From assembly GCF_001040945.1 (NCBI RefSeq), contig NZ_CP011930.1, forward strand, positions 4,459,021-4,523,020: a stretch of DNA of 64,000 nucleotides. The letters run 5' to 3'. Source of the stretch: Herbaspirillum seropedicae. GTDB lineage: Bacteria > Pseudomonadota > Gammaproteobacteria > Burkholderiales > Burkholderiaceae_D. Made by a program: the position numbers and the translations under genes. Position 1 is the first letter of the stretch. Every line of letters starts with the position of its first letter. Under the pieces are notes generated by a model. That model was not told where the DNA came from and made no database searches. It was given only the letters and a program-made list of their open reading frames with translations. Shown piece after piece: positions 33,859 to 42,201 of this stretch.

Positions 33859-34836
33859 TCAGGCGGCGCTGTTTTCCTTCTTCTTGTCCTTGCTCAGCGC
33901 CAGGCTGGCGATGATGGAGACCACCAGGATGGCGCCCACGATGGACAGCGACCACACCACCGGCACATGGAACCAGTAGGACGCCAGCATCTTGAAGCCC
34001 ACGAACAGCAGCACCAGCGCCAGGCCATACTTGAGCAGGTGGAAACGTTCTGCCGAATCAGCCAGCAGGAAGTACAGCGCACGCAGACCCATGATGGCGA
34101 ACATGTTCGAGGTGAAGACGATGAACGGGTCCTTGGTGATGGCGAAGATGGCCGGAATGCTGTCCACCGCGAAGATGACGTCGGAAATCTCGATGAGCAG
34201 CAGCACCAGCATCAGCGGGGTGAAGTAGCGCACGCCATTGACGCGGGTCGTGAATTTCTCGCCGTCGTAGTCATTGCTGATCTTCAGGTGGCCGCGCAGC
34301 CAGCGCAGCAACGGGTTGTCGCCGAGGTCCGCTTCCTTGTCGGCGAAGATCAGCATCTTCACGCCGGTAAAGACCAGGAAAGCGCCGAACACGTACAGGA
34401 TCCAGCTGAACTGCGCGATCATCCAGGCGCCCAGCAGGATCATCACGGCGCGCATCACGATGGCGCCGACCACGCCGTACAGCAGCACGCGGCGCTGCAT
34501 TTCAGGCGGCACGGCGAAGTAGCTGAAGATCATCAGGAAGACGAAGATGTTGTCCACCGACAGCGCCTTCTCGATCAGGTAGCCGGAGAGGAACTCGGCC
34601 CCTTTCTGGTTGGCGAACTCGCGCCCCACGTGGGCATCGAGATACCACCACATCAGGCCAGCGAACACGAAGGCCAGCGACACCCACACCGCCGACCAGC
34701 CCAGCGCCTCCCTGGGCGACACACGATGGGCATTGCGGCCGCCCAGGGCGAACATGTCCACCGCCAGCATACCCAGCACGAACAGGATGAAACCAGCCCA
34801 CATGGGCCAGCTGGCAAAGCTTTCTACGCCATTCAC
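33859..34836 (-). CDS. TerC family integral membrane protein (Alx-like)
   Basis: 325 residues from a GTG start at 34836 with AGAGAGGT upstream. About nine membrane spans are visible. Conserved acidic family sites lie in EKALSVDNIFVFLMIF and LLIEISDVIFAVDSIPAIFAIT. TerC members such as Alx and MeeF/MeeY export or balance Mn(II) and help metalate exported proteins. The E. coli Alx gene has a manganese riboswitch, but the 62-bp gap upstream here is too short to hold one. It lies just downstream of a His-rich zinc-ribbon gene, probably in one unit. Confidence 0.9.
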   Translation of the reverse strand: MNGVESFASWPMWAGFILFVLGMLAVDMFALGGRNAHRVSPREALGWSAVWVSLAFVFAGLMWWYLDAHVGREFANQKGAEFLSGYLIEKALSVDNIFVFLMIFSYFAVPPEMQRRVLLYGVVGAIVMRAVMILLGAWMIAQFSWILYVFGAFLVFTGVKMLIFADKEADLGDNPLLRWLRGHLKISNDYDGEKFTTRVNGVRYFTPLMLVLLLIEISDVIFAVDSIPAIFAITKDPFIVFTSNMFAIMGLRALYFLLADSAERFHLLKYGLALVLLFVGFKMLASYWFHVPVVWSLSIVGAILVVSIIASLALSKDKKKENSAA

Positions 34837-34898
34837 GATTGACCTCTCTTCTTTGTTTTATCTATCCAGCTTGGTGTTGATGGCTTCCGGTGACCTCT

Positions 34899-35216
34899 TC
34901 AATCGAAATCGAAGATCTCGCCCAGGAAACCTTTCTTCTTGCGCTTGGCATCGTAGCCATAGCCACCGTGATGATGGCGCTGCCCGTGATGCTCGCCACG
35001 CTCGTAGCCGCCATGTCCGAAGCGCAGCTCCTGCGCAGGCGCTGCCGGACGCTGGGCCGGCGCCGGCGCCGCCGTGGCGGTCGCCGAACGCTCGATGAGC
35101 TTATCGAGCTCACCGCGATCGAGCCAGACACCGCGGCATTGCGGGCAATAGTCGATCTCGATGCCCTGGCGTTCCGAGATCAGCAGATGCTGAGAGGTGC
35201 AGACGGGACATTTCAT
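34899..35216 (-). CDS. Zinc-ribbon (TFIIB-type) protein with His/Gly-rich tail
   Basis: 105 residues from ATG 35216 (GAGGAGAAGCC upstream; upstream in-frame codons are not supported). Residues 1-42 form a zinc ribbon, MKCPVC then YCPQCRGVWLDRGELDKL, of the TF_Zn_Ribbon family. An Ala/Pro linker follows. Residues 65-95 are rich in His, Gly and Tyr (GHGGYERGEHHGQRHHHGG), then KRKKKGFLGEIFDFD. The tail could sequester a transition metal. It lies 62 bp upstream of the TerC gene on the same strand, which suggests a shared metal-handling role; that is inference. Confidence 0.85.
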   Translation of the reverse strand: MKCPVCTSQHLLISERQGIEIDYCPQCRGVWLDRGELDKLIERSATATAAPAPAQRPAAPAQELRFGHGGYERGEHHGQRHHHGGYGYDAKRKKKGFLGEIFDFD

Positions 35217-35373
35217 CAGGCTTCTCCTCATGTCAGTGGTCATTCCAGCGCCGATGCGACATGCAGCGGACAATGGCGCTACTCTAGGTGAAATCGATAC
35301 GCATGAAAATTCGAATATTCTGAGATAATCCATCGGAAAAACCGAAGTATCCGATTTGCGCAAAAGGAATCCG

Positions 35374-36285
35374 ATGGCCGGTCTCAACTACAAGCACCTG
35401 CACTACTTCTGGACCGTCGCCAAGACCGGCGGCGTGGCGCGCGCCAGCGAGCGGCTGCACCTGACGGCGCAGACCATCAGCGGCCAGCTCAGCCTGTTCG
35501 AGGAAAGCCTGGGCTACCCCCTGTTTCGCCGCGTGGGCCGCCGTCTGGAACTCAACGATGAAGGCCGCATGGTGTTCGACTATGCCGAACGCATCTTCAG
35601 CATCGGCGAGGAGTTGGAAGAGGCGCTGCGCCTGCGCCCGGGCGGCCGCGCCCTGCAACTGCGGGTGGGGGTGGCCGACGCGGTGCCCAAGGCGATTGCC
35701 TACCTGCTGCTGGAAAGCGCCCTGGCCATGCAAGACCCGATCCGCATCATCTGCCGCGAAGGCAAGCTCGACGTGCTGCTGGCCGATCTGGCGCTGCACA
35801 AGCTGGACATCATCATCGCCGACAGTCCCATGCCGCCCAATGTCGACGTGCGCGGCTACCACCACCTGCTGGGCGAATGCGACACCAGCTTCTTCGCCAC
35901 CCCTGAGCTGGCCAGGCGCTACCGCAAGGGTTTCCCCGGCAGCTTCGACGGTGCGCCCTTCCTGATGCCCGGCGAAGACGCGGCCGTGCGCCCGCGCCTG
36001 CTGCGCTGGTTCGAGAAGGAAAAGATCCGCCCGCGGATCACCGGCGAATTCGATGACGGCGCCCTGCTGCTGGCCTTCGGCGACGCCGGCGCAGGCATCT
36101 TCGCCGCCCCCGCCGCCATTGCGGCGCAGATCCGCAAGCAATACGGGCTGGTGGAGATCGGCCGCACGGAGGCCATCCGCGAACAGTTCTACGCCATCTC
36201 GGTGCAGCGCAAGCTGACCCATCCCGCCGTGCTGGCCATCCAGTCGGCCGCGCGCGGCAATCTCATCGTGGGCAGTAGCCGCTGA
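35374..36285 (+). CDS. nhaR: NhaR-type LysR family transcriptional activator
   Basis: 303 residues from ATG 35374 (AAAAGGAATCCG upstream; the TTG at 35356 is weaker). The HTH region reads LNYKHLHYFWTVAKTGGVARASERLHLTAQTISGQLSLFEESLG, characteristic of the NhaR branch with its HYFW motif. The LysR substrate domain follows. In E. coli NhaR senses sodium and activates nhaA. No Na+/H+ antiporter gene lies next to it here, so its target may be elsewhere or may be the divergent zinc-ribbon/TerC unit. Confidence 0.9.
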   Translation: MAGLNYKHLHYFWTVAKTGGVARASERLHLTAQTISGQLSLFEESLGYPLFRRVGRRLELNDEGRMVFDYAERIFSIGEELEEALRLRPGGRALQLRVGVADAVPKAIAYLLLESALAMQDPIRIICREGKLDVLLADLALHKLDIIIADSPMPPNVDVRGYHHLLGECDTSFFATPELARRYRKGFPGSFDGAPFLMPGEDAAVRPRLLRWFEKEKIRPRITGEFDDGALLLAFGDAGAGIFAAPAAIAAQIRKQYGLVEIGRTEAIREQFYAISVQRKLTHPAVLAIQSAARGNLIVGSSR

Positions 36286-36694
36286 GCAGCAAAACAGCAG
36301 GACAATGGTTGTGCCGTCTGTAACAAATGGCCGGCCGTTTCTTAACAGATACCGTGATCAGACCAGTGTGAGAATGCATTCCCGCACAACAGGACAAGAC
36401 CCACGCCCTCAAGTTGACAAAACCCTGACGGCAAGCATTGATGCGCCGCAAACCCAGGCGGGAAGCGGGCAAACGAGGAAATGAAAAGCGTCTGGAGAAA
36501 AGAAAAACCCCACGTCCATTGCTGTCCGTGGGGTAAATCCCATTCTCGGGGGGGGAGAATGGAGGGGGAACTTCAATATAAGAAAATCAGCGGTCCGAGG
36601 CAGCGCTTTTTACAAATGGTTACACCCTGTTCATATCCTGTAGATATGCTGCAAAAAAACTCATATTCGCAACCGCCTCACTGAATCAAATATA
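36286..36694. other. Intergenic region between convergent nhaR and LysR genes
   Basis: 409 bp. It holds the minus-strand terminator at 36502-36533 and a second stem CCATTCTC/GAGAATGG around 36539-36562 containing a run of eight G. A TTGACA at 36414-36419 has only a weak -10 (ATTGAT) at 17 bp. A 67-codon plus frame from ATG 36481 crosses both hairpins and is not convincing. Confidence 0.5.
36502..36533 (-). terminator. Terminator for the LysR gene (minus strand)
   Basis: CCCCACG (36508-36514) pairs with CGTGGGG (36527-36533). On the minus strand the stem is followed by TTTTTC. It lies about 160 bp past the LysR stop. Confidence 0.65.
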
Positions 36695-37558
36695 TCAAAC
36701 GCTCGCCATAAGTAAAGCACGCAGGGCCAGAAAGGAGGCGCTGTAACGCTCGCGCCGGCTGATCAGGAAGGTGGTGATCCGGCCATCCCGGCCCAGCGAG
36801 TGGGTGGCGAAGCCATGGGGCTCCATCTGCATGGCAATCACCGAGCGCGGCACCACGGCCACGCCCGCCCCAGCCGACACGCAGGCCAGGATGGCGTGAT
36901 ACGAGGCCAGCTCCAGCGTACGCGGCAGCTGGCGGCCGGCCCCGTGACCGGCAAACCAGGCCTCGGCATGACGGCGATAGGCACACCCCTGTTCGAAGAC
37001 GATCAGCGTATCGAGCATCACCTCCTCGGGCGCCCGCACGCGCCGGTGGCTGCGCGGCGTGACCAGCAGCAGTTCTTCCCGGAACAGCGGCGTGGCGTCG
37101 AAGGCCGGATCGCTCACCGGCCCGGCCACCAGCGCCGCATCGAGCTTGCAGGCGCGCACCTGGGCCATGAGCACGTCAGTGGGCGCGGTGGACAGTTCCA
37201 GCCGCACCTCCGGCCAGCGCTGGTGGAACTCGGCCAGCGGCCCCGGCAGACGGCTGGCGGCAGCGCTCTCCATGGAACCGATACGCAGACGTCCGCGCGG
37301 ACTTTGCGGAGCGACGGCCTGCCTGGCCTCCTGGGCCAGGTCGAGGATGCGTTCAGCATAGTCCAGCAGCGCCTCGCCGGCAGCGGTCAGCACCATGCGG
37401 CGGCGATCCCGCACGAACAGCGGCACCCCCATCGATTGCTCCAGTTGCTTGATGCGCGTGGTCACATTGGATTGCACCCGGTTGAGCCGCTCGGCCGCGC
37501 GGGTGACCCCGCCCTCGGCGACCACGGTACGAAAGATCTCCAGTTCGGCCAGTTCCAT
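36695..37558 (-). CDS. LysR family transcriptional regulator
   Basis: 287 residues from ATG 37558 (GGAGATAG upstream; a further ATG at 37585 lacks one). The N-terminal winged HTH reads LAELEIFRTVVAEGGVTRAAERLNRVQSNVTTRIKQLEQSMGVPLF. A LysR effector domain follows (GRLRIGSMESAAASRLPGPLAEFHQRWPEVRLEL; CAYRRHAEAWFAG). It is divergent from the MFS gene 98 bp away, the standard layout for a regulator and its target. A candidate operator, ATTCATT-N6-AATGAAT, lies between them at 37593-37612. Confidence 0.92.
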   Translation of the reverse strand: MELAELEIFRTVVAEGGVTRAAERLNRVQSNVTTRIKQLEQSMGVPLFVRDRRRMVLTAAGEALLDYAERILDLAQEARQAVAPQSPRGRLRIGSMESAAASRLPGPLAEFHQRWPEVRLELSTAPTDVLMAQVRACKLDAALVAGPVSDPAFDATPLFREELLLVTPRSHRRVRAPEEVMLDTLIVFEQGCAYRRHAEAWFAGHGAGRQLPRTLELASYHAILACVSAGAGVAVVPRSVIAMQMEPHGFATHSLGRDGRITTFLISRRERYSASFLALRALLMASV

Positions 37559-37592
37559 ATCTATCTCCAATAAAGATGGATTCATCCTTATT

Positions 37593-37612
37593 ATTCATTT
37601 TTTCGAATGAAT
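37593..37612. promoter_or_regulatory. Inverted repeat, candidate LysR operator
   Basis: ATTCATT (37593-37599) and AATGAAT (37606-37612) are perfect reverse complements 6 bp apart, matching the interrupted dyad form of LysR sites. It is in the AT-rich gap between the divergent LysR and MFS genes. Confidence 0.55.
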
Positions 37613-37656
37613 GAAACACGATAGCATAGTCGCTCATTGTTCATACCCACCTCGCC

Positions 37657-38895
37657 ATGCACCAGTCTTCCACCGCCCCAGCCTCTTCCTTGCCGCGCTC
37701 GCCGGCGCAGCGCAACCGCCTGTCCTGGAAGGTCTGCCTGGCCGGCATGGTGGCCTTGTCGGTGGCGATGGGGATCGGGCGTTTCGCCTTCACGCCCTTG
37801 CTGCCGCTGATGCTGCACGAAGGCAGCCTGAACCTGCAGATGGGTGGCTGGCTGGCCACGGCCAACTACCTGGGCTATTTCGTCGGCGCCATGGCCTGTG
37901 CGGTGCATCGCAGCAAGCGCGGCGTGCGCATGCTGCGCATCGGCCTGGTGGCCACCATCCTGCTCACGCTGGGCATGGGCCTGCTGCAATGGAACTGGCT
38001 GTGGCTGCTGATGCGCTTCCTCTCGGGCGTGGCCAGCGCCTACGTCTTCGTCTACACCGCAGGCTGGTGCCTGCATCAGCTCACGCAATTGCAGCGTCCC
38101 GAGCTGGGCGGCGTGATCTTCTGCGGTCCCGGCCTGGGCATTGCGCTCACGGGCCTGCTGACCGGACCGATGATCTCGGCCGGCTGGGTGGCCGCAGGCG
38201 GCTGGATTGCCTACGGCATCATCGCCTTGGGACTGACCGCCCTGGTCTGGCAGACCTTCCGCTTCGACGCCGGGCAGGGACAGGCCAGCGCCGCGACGAC
38301 CACCACCGATGCCAGCGCACAGGAGTCCCCCCGACAGAAACGGGAAGTCACCGTGCAAGTCATTGCTTATGGCATCGCCGGCTTCGGCTACATCATCACC
38401 GCCACCTTCCTGCCGGTGATCGCGCGCCAGGCGCTGCCGGGTTCGGCCTGGCCCGACTACTTCTGGCCCATCTTCGGGCTATCGGTGGCCGCCGGCGCCT
38501 TCAGCGCCACCCGTTTTTCGGTCCACACCGACCAGCGCCTGCTGCTCACGGCGGCCTACCTGATGCAGGCGGCCGGCGTGCTGCTCTCCATCCTCTTCCC
38601 CAACGCCTGGGGCTTTGCACTGAGTTGCCTGCTGCTGGGGCTGCCCTTCACGGCCATCACCCTGTTCGGCATGCGGGAGGCGCGTCGCCTGCGCCGCGAA
38701 CAGGCCAGCAGCCTGATGGCGCTGATGACCGCCGCCTACGGCATCGGCCAGATCGCCGGCCCGCCGCTGGCCACTTCGCTGGTCCATGCGAGCGGCTCCT
38801 TCACGCCTTCGCTGTGCGTGGCGGCCATCACCCTGATCATCGGCGCCGCGCTCTACTATCGGCTCACTCGCACCCACCGCCTGCCCATCCACTGA
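37657..38895 (+). CDS. YbfB/YjiJ family MFS transporter
   Basis: 412 residues with about 12 hydrophobic segments. The N-terminal block VALSVAMGIGRFAFTPLLPLML is the hallmark of the YbfB/YjiJ family, followed by GWLATANYLGYFVGA. The substrate is unknown for the family; members are often regulated by an adjacent LysR protein, as here. Start ATG 37657 (MHQSSTAPASSLPRSPAQRNRLSW). A symmetric hairpin at 38918-38947 separates its 3' end from convergent amn. Confidence 0.88.
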   Translation: MHQSSTAPASSLPRSPAQRNRLSWKVCLAGMVALSVAMGIGRFAFTPLLPLMLHEGSLNLQMGGWLATANYLGYFVGAMACAVHRSKRGVRMLRIGLVATILLTLGMGLLQWNWLWLLMRFLSGVASAYVFVYTAGWCLHQLTQLQRPELGGVIFCGPGLGIALTGLLTGPMISAGWVAAGGWIAYGIIALGLTALVWQTFRFDAGQGQASAATTTTDASAQESPRQKREVTVQVIAYGIAGFGYIITATFLPVIARQALPGSAWPDYFWPIFGLSVAAGAFSATRFSVHTDQRLLLTAAYLMQAAGVLLSILFPNAWGFALSCLLLGLPFTAITLFGMREARRLRREQASSLMALMTAAYGIGQIAGPPLATSLVHASGSFTPSLCVAAITLIIGAALYYRLTRTHRLPIH

Positions 38896-38917
38896 ATCCT
38901 GCGTCCACCAACAAATA

Positions 38918-38947
38918 ACGCCCGCCACCCCGATGGGGTGCGGGCGT
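38918..38947. terminator. Symmetric hairpin between the MFS gene and amn, possible bidirectional terminator
   Basis: ACGCCCGC (38918-38925) pairs with GCGGGCGT (38940-38947), and an inner ACCCC/GGGGT pair extends the stem. T-runs are missing on both sides, so it may be factor-assisted or a 3' stabiliser. Confidence 0.55.
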
Positions 38948-38981
38948 CAGTTACCGTCAGCGACCACTAAGAAGCAGAGCG

Positions 38982-40490
38982 TCAGCGGAAGGCCGGCTCG
39001 GCGAAGCTACGCAACTTACGGCTGTGGACCTGCTCGATGCCATTGTTGCGCAACAGCTCCAGCGCGCGGATACCGATCTGCAAGTGCTGCGCCACGCGCT
39101 GCTCGTAGAAGGTATTGGCCATGCCGGGCAGCTTGATCTCGCCATGCAGCGGCTTGTCCGACACGCACAGCAAGGTGCCATAGGGAACGCGGAAGCGGAA
39201 GCCGTTGGCCGCCACCGTCGCGCTCTCCATGTCCAGCGCAATGGCGCGACTCTGCGAGAAGCGCAACAACGGCGTGCGATGGTCGCGCAGTTCCCAGTTG
39301 CGATCATCCACCGAGGCCACGGTGCCGGTACGCATGATGCGCTTCAACTCATAGCCATCCAGCCGAGTGATGCTGGCCACGGCGTCCTGCAAGGCCAGCT
39401 GCACTTCGGCCAGCGCCGGGATCGGCACCCATAGCGGCAAGTCGTCGTCCAGCACATGGTCATCGCGCACATAGGCATGCGCCAGCACGTAGTCGCCCAT
39501 GCGCTGCGAGGCCGACAGACCGGCGCAGTGGCCCAGCATCAGCCAGCCGTGCGGACGCAGCACCGCCACGTGGTCGGTGACCGTCTTTGCATTGGAGGGG
39601 CCCACACCGATATTGACCAAGGTGATGCCGCTGCCATCGGCCCGCTGCAGGTGATAGGCCGGCATCTGCGGCTGGCGCGCCGGCGCCACGCCGGAAGCGG
39701 CGCGGGTCTCGGCGCCTTCCTGATTGGCGCTCCAGGTGGTGACATTGCCGGGCTCGACAAAGGCGGTGTACTGGCGGCGATAGGCCAGCTCGTCCGGATC
39801 GTCGGTGGGCTCCATCAGGCGGCGGCCCAGGCGCACGAACTCATCGACGTAGAAGGCATAGTTGGTGAAGAGCACGTATCGCTGGAACTGATCCGGCGAG
39901 GTCGCCGTGTAATGGCGCAGCCGATGCAGTGAATAATCGATGCGCGGCCCCGTGAACAGCGCCAGCGGATGCGGCCCTTCGCGCCAGGCGCCGTTGTCCA
40001 CCTCATAGGTCCCGTTGGCGATGCGGTCATCCATGGTGGCCAGGTCGGGCAGGTCGAAATGATCCGGCAGCGTGCGCAGGTGTTCAGGGTCCAGGCTGCC
40101 CTCGACGTGGATGCCCTCGGGGAAGGCGAAATGCACTGGGATGGGCATGTCGCTCACGCCCACCTCCAGCGGCACTTCATGGTTCTGCAAGATCAGGCGG
40201 AACTGCGCCAGCAGGTATTGATGGAACAGCTTGGGACGCGTCAACGTGGTCTGGTAGCAGCCAGGGCCGGCAACGAAGCCGAAGGACTGCCGGGTATCGG
40301 TATGGGTGGACTTTTCGGTCGTGATGCGGACGAAGGGATAGCAGGCCCGCACCCGCTGCTGATCCATGGGCTGTCCGCTGGAGAACTGGCGGAAGGCATC
40401 GCGCAGGATGGCCGTGTTGTGCTCGTAGATCTCCAGCACGCGCGCATAGGCGGCGTCGGGGTCGGTAAATTTTTCGGTGGCAAACATCAT
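38982..40490 (-). CDS. amn: AMP nucleosidase
   Basis: 502 residues. Hydrolyses AMP to adenine and ribose-5-phosphate. The N-terminal AMP-nucleosidase domain (about 1-190) carries RVRACYPFVRITTEKSTHTDTRQSFGFVAGPGCYQTTLTRP. The C-terminal PNP/UDP-type domain shows ITLVNIGVGPSNAKTVTDHVAVLRPHGWLMLGHCAGL and the purine-site Glu in ALDMESATVAANGFRFRVPYGTLLCVSDKPLHGE. GGAGAATC precedes the ATG pair at 40487-40490. It is divergent from the asparaginase gene across 426 bp. Confidence 0.96.
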   Translation of the reverse strand: MMFATEKFTDPDAAYARVLEIYEHNTAILRDAFRQFSSGQPMDQQRVRACYPFVRITTEKSTHTDTRQSFGFVAGPGCYQTTLTRPKLFHQYLLAQFRLILQNHEVPLEVGVSDMPIPVHFAFPEGIHVEGSLDPEHLRTLPDHFDLPDLATMDDRIANGTYEVDNGAWREGPHPLALFTGPRIDYSLHRLRHYTATSPDQFQRYVLFTNYAFYVDEFVRLGRRLMEPTDDPDELAYRRQYTAFVEPGNVTTWSANQEGAETRAASGVAPARQPQMPAYHLQRADGSGITLVNIGVGPSNAKTVTDHVAVLRPHGWLMLGHCAGLSASQRMGDYVLAHAYVRDDHVLDDDLPLWVPIPALAEVQLALQDAVASITRLDGYELKRIMRTGTVASVDDRNWELRDHRTPLLRFSQSRAIALDMESATVAANGFRFRVPYGTLLCVSDKPLHGEIKLPGMANTFYEQRVAQHLQIGIRALELLRNNGIEQVHSRKLRSFAEPAFR

Positions 40491-40916
40491 GATTCTCCAT
40501 CATCGCCGCGCGCCGTACCCGGTGTGGCGTGCGCTGGCACGGCGCGGCCGGTCGTGGCCGGTCATTCATCGGAATTGCTGTGCGCAGCACCATCTTACCC
40601 GAGAGTGCAACTTCTCCGGCAGTGCAAGACCAGGGTCGCAGGGGAGCACAGGGGAGCGCCGTCAGCCCCCCGTCAGTTGCGAGTCAGACAGCATCGGCAC
40701 GCTCTGCAATGGTGCCGCAAAGGCTCATCGAGGTGCAGGCAATCCCGCTCCCGGTGCAGCTTTCTCATCCCCTAAAAAAACCTTTGATCCTCACGCGAGC
40801 CAGTGCTATCGTGTGGGCGCTGCGCCGTGGAACGGCTCATCCATCCAGGGCAATAGCGGATCAGACCGGCTGGCGCAGTCCATAAAACAATATCCAATCC
40901 ACAGTCAGAGGCACAC
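40491..40916. other. Intergenic region between divergent amn and asparaginase genes
   Basis: 426 bp. It holds the asparaginase promoter candidate at 40784-40812 and the amn ribosome binding site at its left end. No convincing gene: open frames here have neither codon bias nor ribosome binding sites. Confidence 0.5.
40784..40812 (+). promoter_or_regulatory. Candidate sigma-70 promoter for the asparaginase gene
   Basis: TTGATC (40784-40789) and TATCGT (40807-40812) with a 17-bp spacer, giving a leader of about 100 nt before ATG 40917. Confidence 0.45.
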
Positions 40917-41984
40917 ATGCTCATCAGAAAAATCTTCCAACCCTTCCTGGTCCTGCTCTGCCTGGTCGCCGCCGCGGCCGCGCAAGCGCAAAACCTGCCC
41001 AACGTGGTGATCCTGGCCACCGGCGGCACCATCGCCGGCACCGGCGCGACCACCACCACCACGGTCGGCTACACCGCCGCCAAGGTCGGCGTGGACGCCC
41101 TGATCGCCGCCGTTCCCGAGCTCAAGAAGGTCGCCAACGTGCGCGGCGAGCAGGTCATGCAGATCGCCAGCGAGAACATGAACAACGACGCCTGGCTCAA
41201 GCTGGGCAAGCGCGTCAACACCCTGCTGGCGCAGAGCGACGTGGACGGCATCGTGATCACCCACGGCACCGACACCATCGAAGAAACCGCCTACTTCCTG
41301 GACCTGGTGGTCAAGAGCAAGAAGCCGGTGGTGATCGTGGGCGCGATGCGTCCCTCCACCGCCATCAGCGCTGACGGCCCGATCAACCTGTACAACGCCG
41401 TGCTGCTGGCCGGCTCCAAGGAAGCCATCGGCAAGGGCGTGCTGGTGACCCTGAACGACCAGATCAATGCTGGCCGCGAAGTGACCAAGACCAACACCTC
41501 CACCCTGGATACCTTCAAGACGCCTGAACTGGGCTTCCTGGGCTACATCCAGGGCAGCAAGCCGTACTTCTATCGCCAGTCCACCCGCAAGAACACCGTC
41601 GACACCCCGTTCGACATCATGAACCTGGACAAGCTGCCGCAAGTGGACATCGTCTACGGCTACGCCAACATGAACCCGATCGCACTGAACGCCTTCGTGG
41701 CCGCTGGCGCACAGGGCATCATCCACGCCGGCGTGGGCGATGGCAGCCTGAACAACACCGTGGTGCCGTCGCTGACCGAAGCCCGCAAGAAGGGCGTCGT
41801 GATCGTGCGTTCCAGCCGCGTGGGCCAAGGCATCGTGGCGCGCAATGGCGAAGCTGACGACGACAAGCTGGACTTCGTCGTCTCCGACACCCTCAACGCC
41901 CAGAAGGCCCGCATCCTGCTGATGCTGGCCCTGACCAAGACCACCGACACCAAGGAAATCCAGAAGATGTTCTGGGAGTACTGA
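40917..41984 (+). CDS. ansB: Type II (periplasmic) L-asparaginase / glutaminase-asparaginase
   Basis: 355 residues. A signal peptide (about 1-24, ending AAAQAQ) points to the periplasm. The active-site threonine blocks are VVILATGGTIAGTG (near 31-43) and GIVITHGTDTIEETAYFL. VGAMRPSTAISADGPINLYNA and the C-terminal KEIQKMFWEY are typical of the type II family. It hydrolyses asparagine (and, in broad-specificity members, glutamine) to release ammonia. It is a single-gene unit with its own promoter candidate and terminator. Confidence 0.95.
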   Translation: MLIRKIFQPFLVLLCLVAAAAAQAQNLPNVVILATGGTIAGTGATTTTTVGYTAAKVGVDALIAAVPELKKVANVRGEQVMQIASENMNNDAWLKLGKRVNTLLAQSDVDGIVITHGTDTIEETAYFLDLVVKSKKPVVIVGAMRPSTAISADGPINLYNAVLLAGSKEAIGKGVLVTLNDQINAGREVTKTNTSTLDTFKTPELGFLGYIQGSKPYFYRQSTRKNTVDTPFDIMNLDKLPQVDIVYGYANMNPIALNAFVAAGAQGIIHAGVGDGSLNNTVVPSLTEARKKGVVIVRSSRVGQGIVARNGEADDDKLDFVVSDTLNAQKARILLMLALTKTTDTKEIQKMFWEY

Positions 41985-42031
41985 TCCGGCCAGGCGCTGC
42001 GCGCGCCTGACGCATCACCTTGCTGGTCCCG

Positions 42032-42058
42032 GCCCGCTGCCTGTGCAGCGGGCTTTTT
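42032..42058 (+). terminator. Rho-independent terminator after the asparaginase gene
   Basis: GCCCGCTG (42032-42039) pairs with CAGCGGGC (42046-42053), followed by TTTTTA. Confidence 0.9.
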
Positions 42059-42201
42059 ATTGGGCGGCGCCTGGGGACAGCTCGGGGGGAGGCCGGGTGG
42101 AACCAAGCTCGTCCACGTTCACTCTGTAGAGTTCACTGGAATCCACCAGCGACCAGCGTCAACTTATCCGGCCACCCCGGCGCGCACGACCACAGGAGAA
42201 C

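Noticed and set aside
36481..36684. A 67-codon plus-strand ORF with GAGGAA before the ATG
   Set aside because: The Shine-Dalgarno-like sequence is too close to the ATG, and the frame crosses a terminator stem and a run of eight G.
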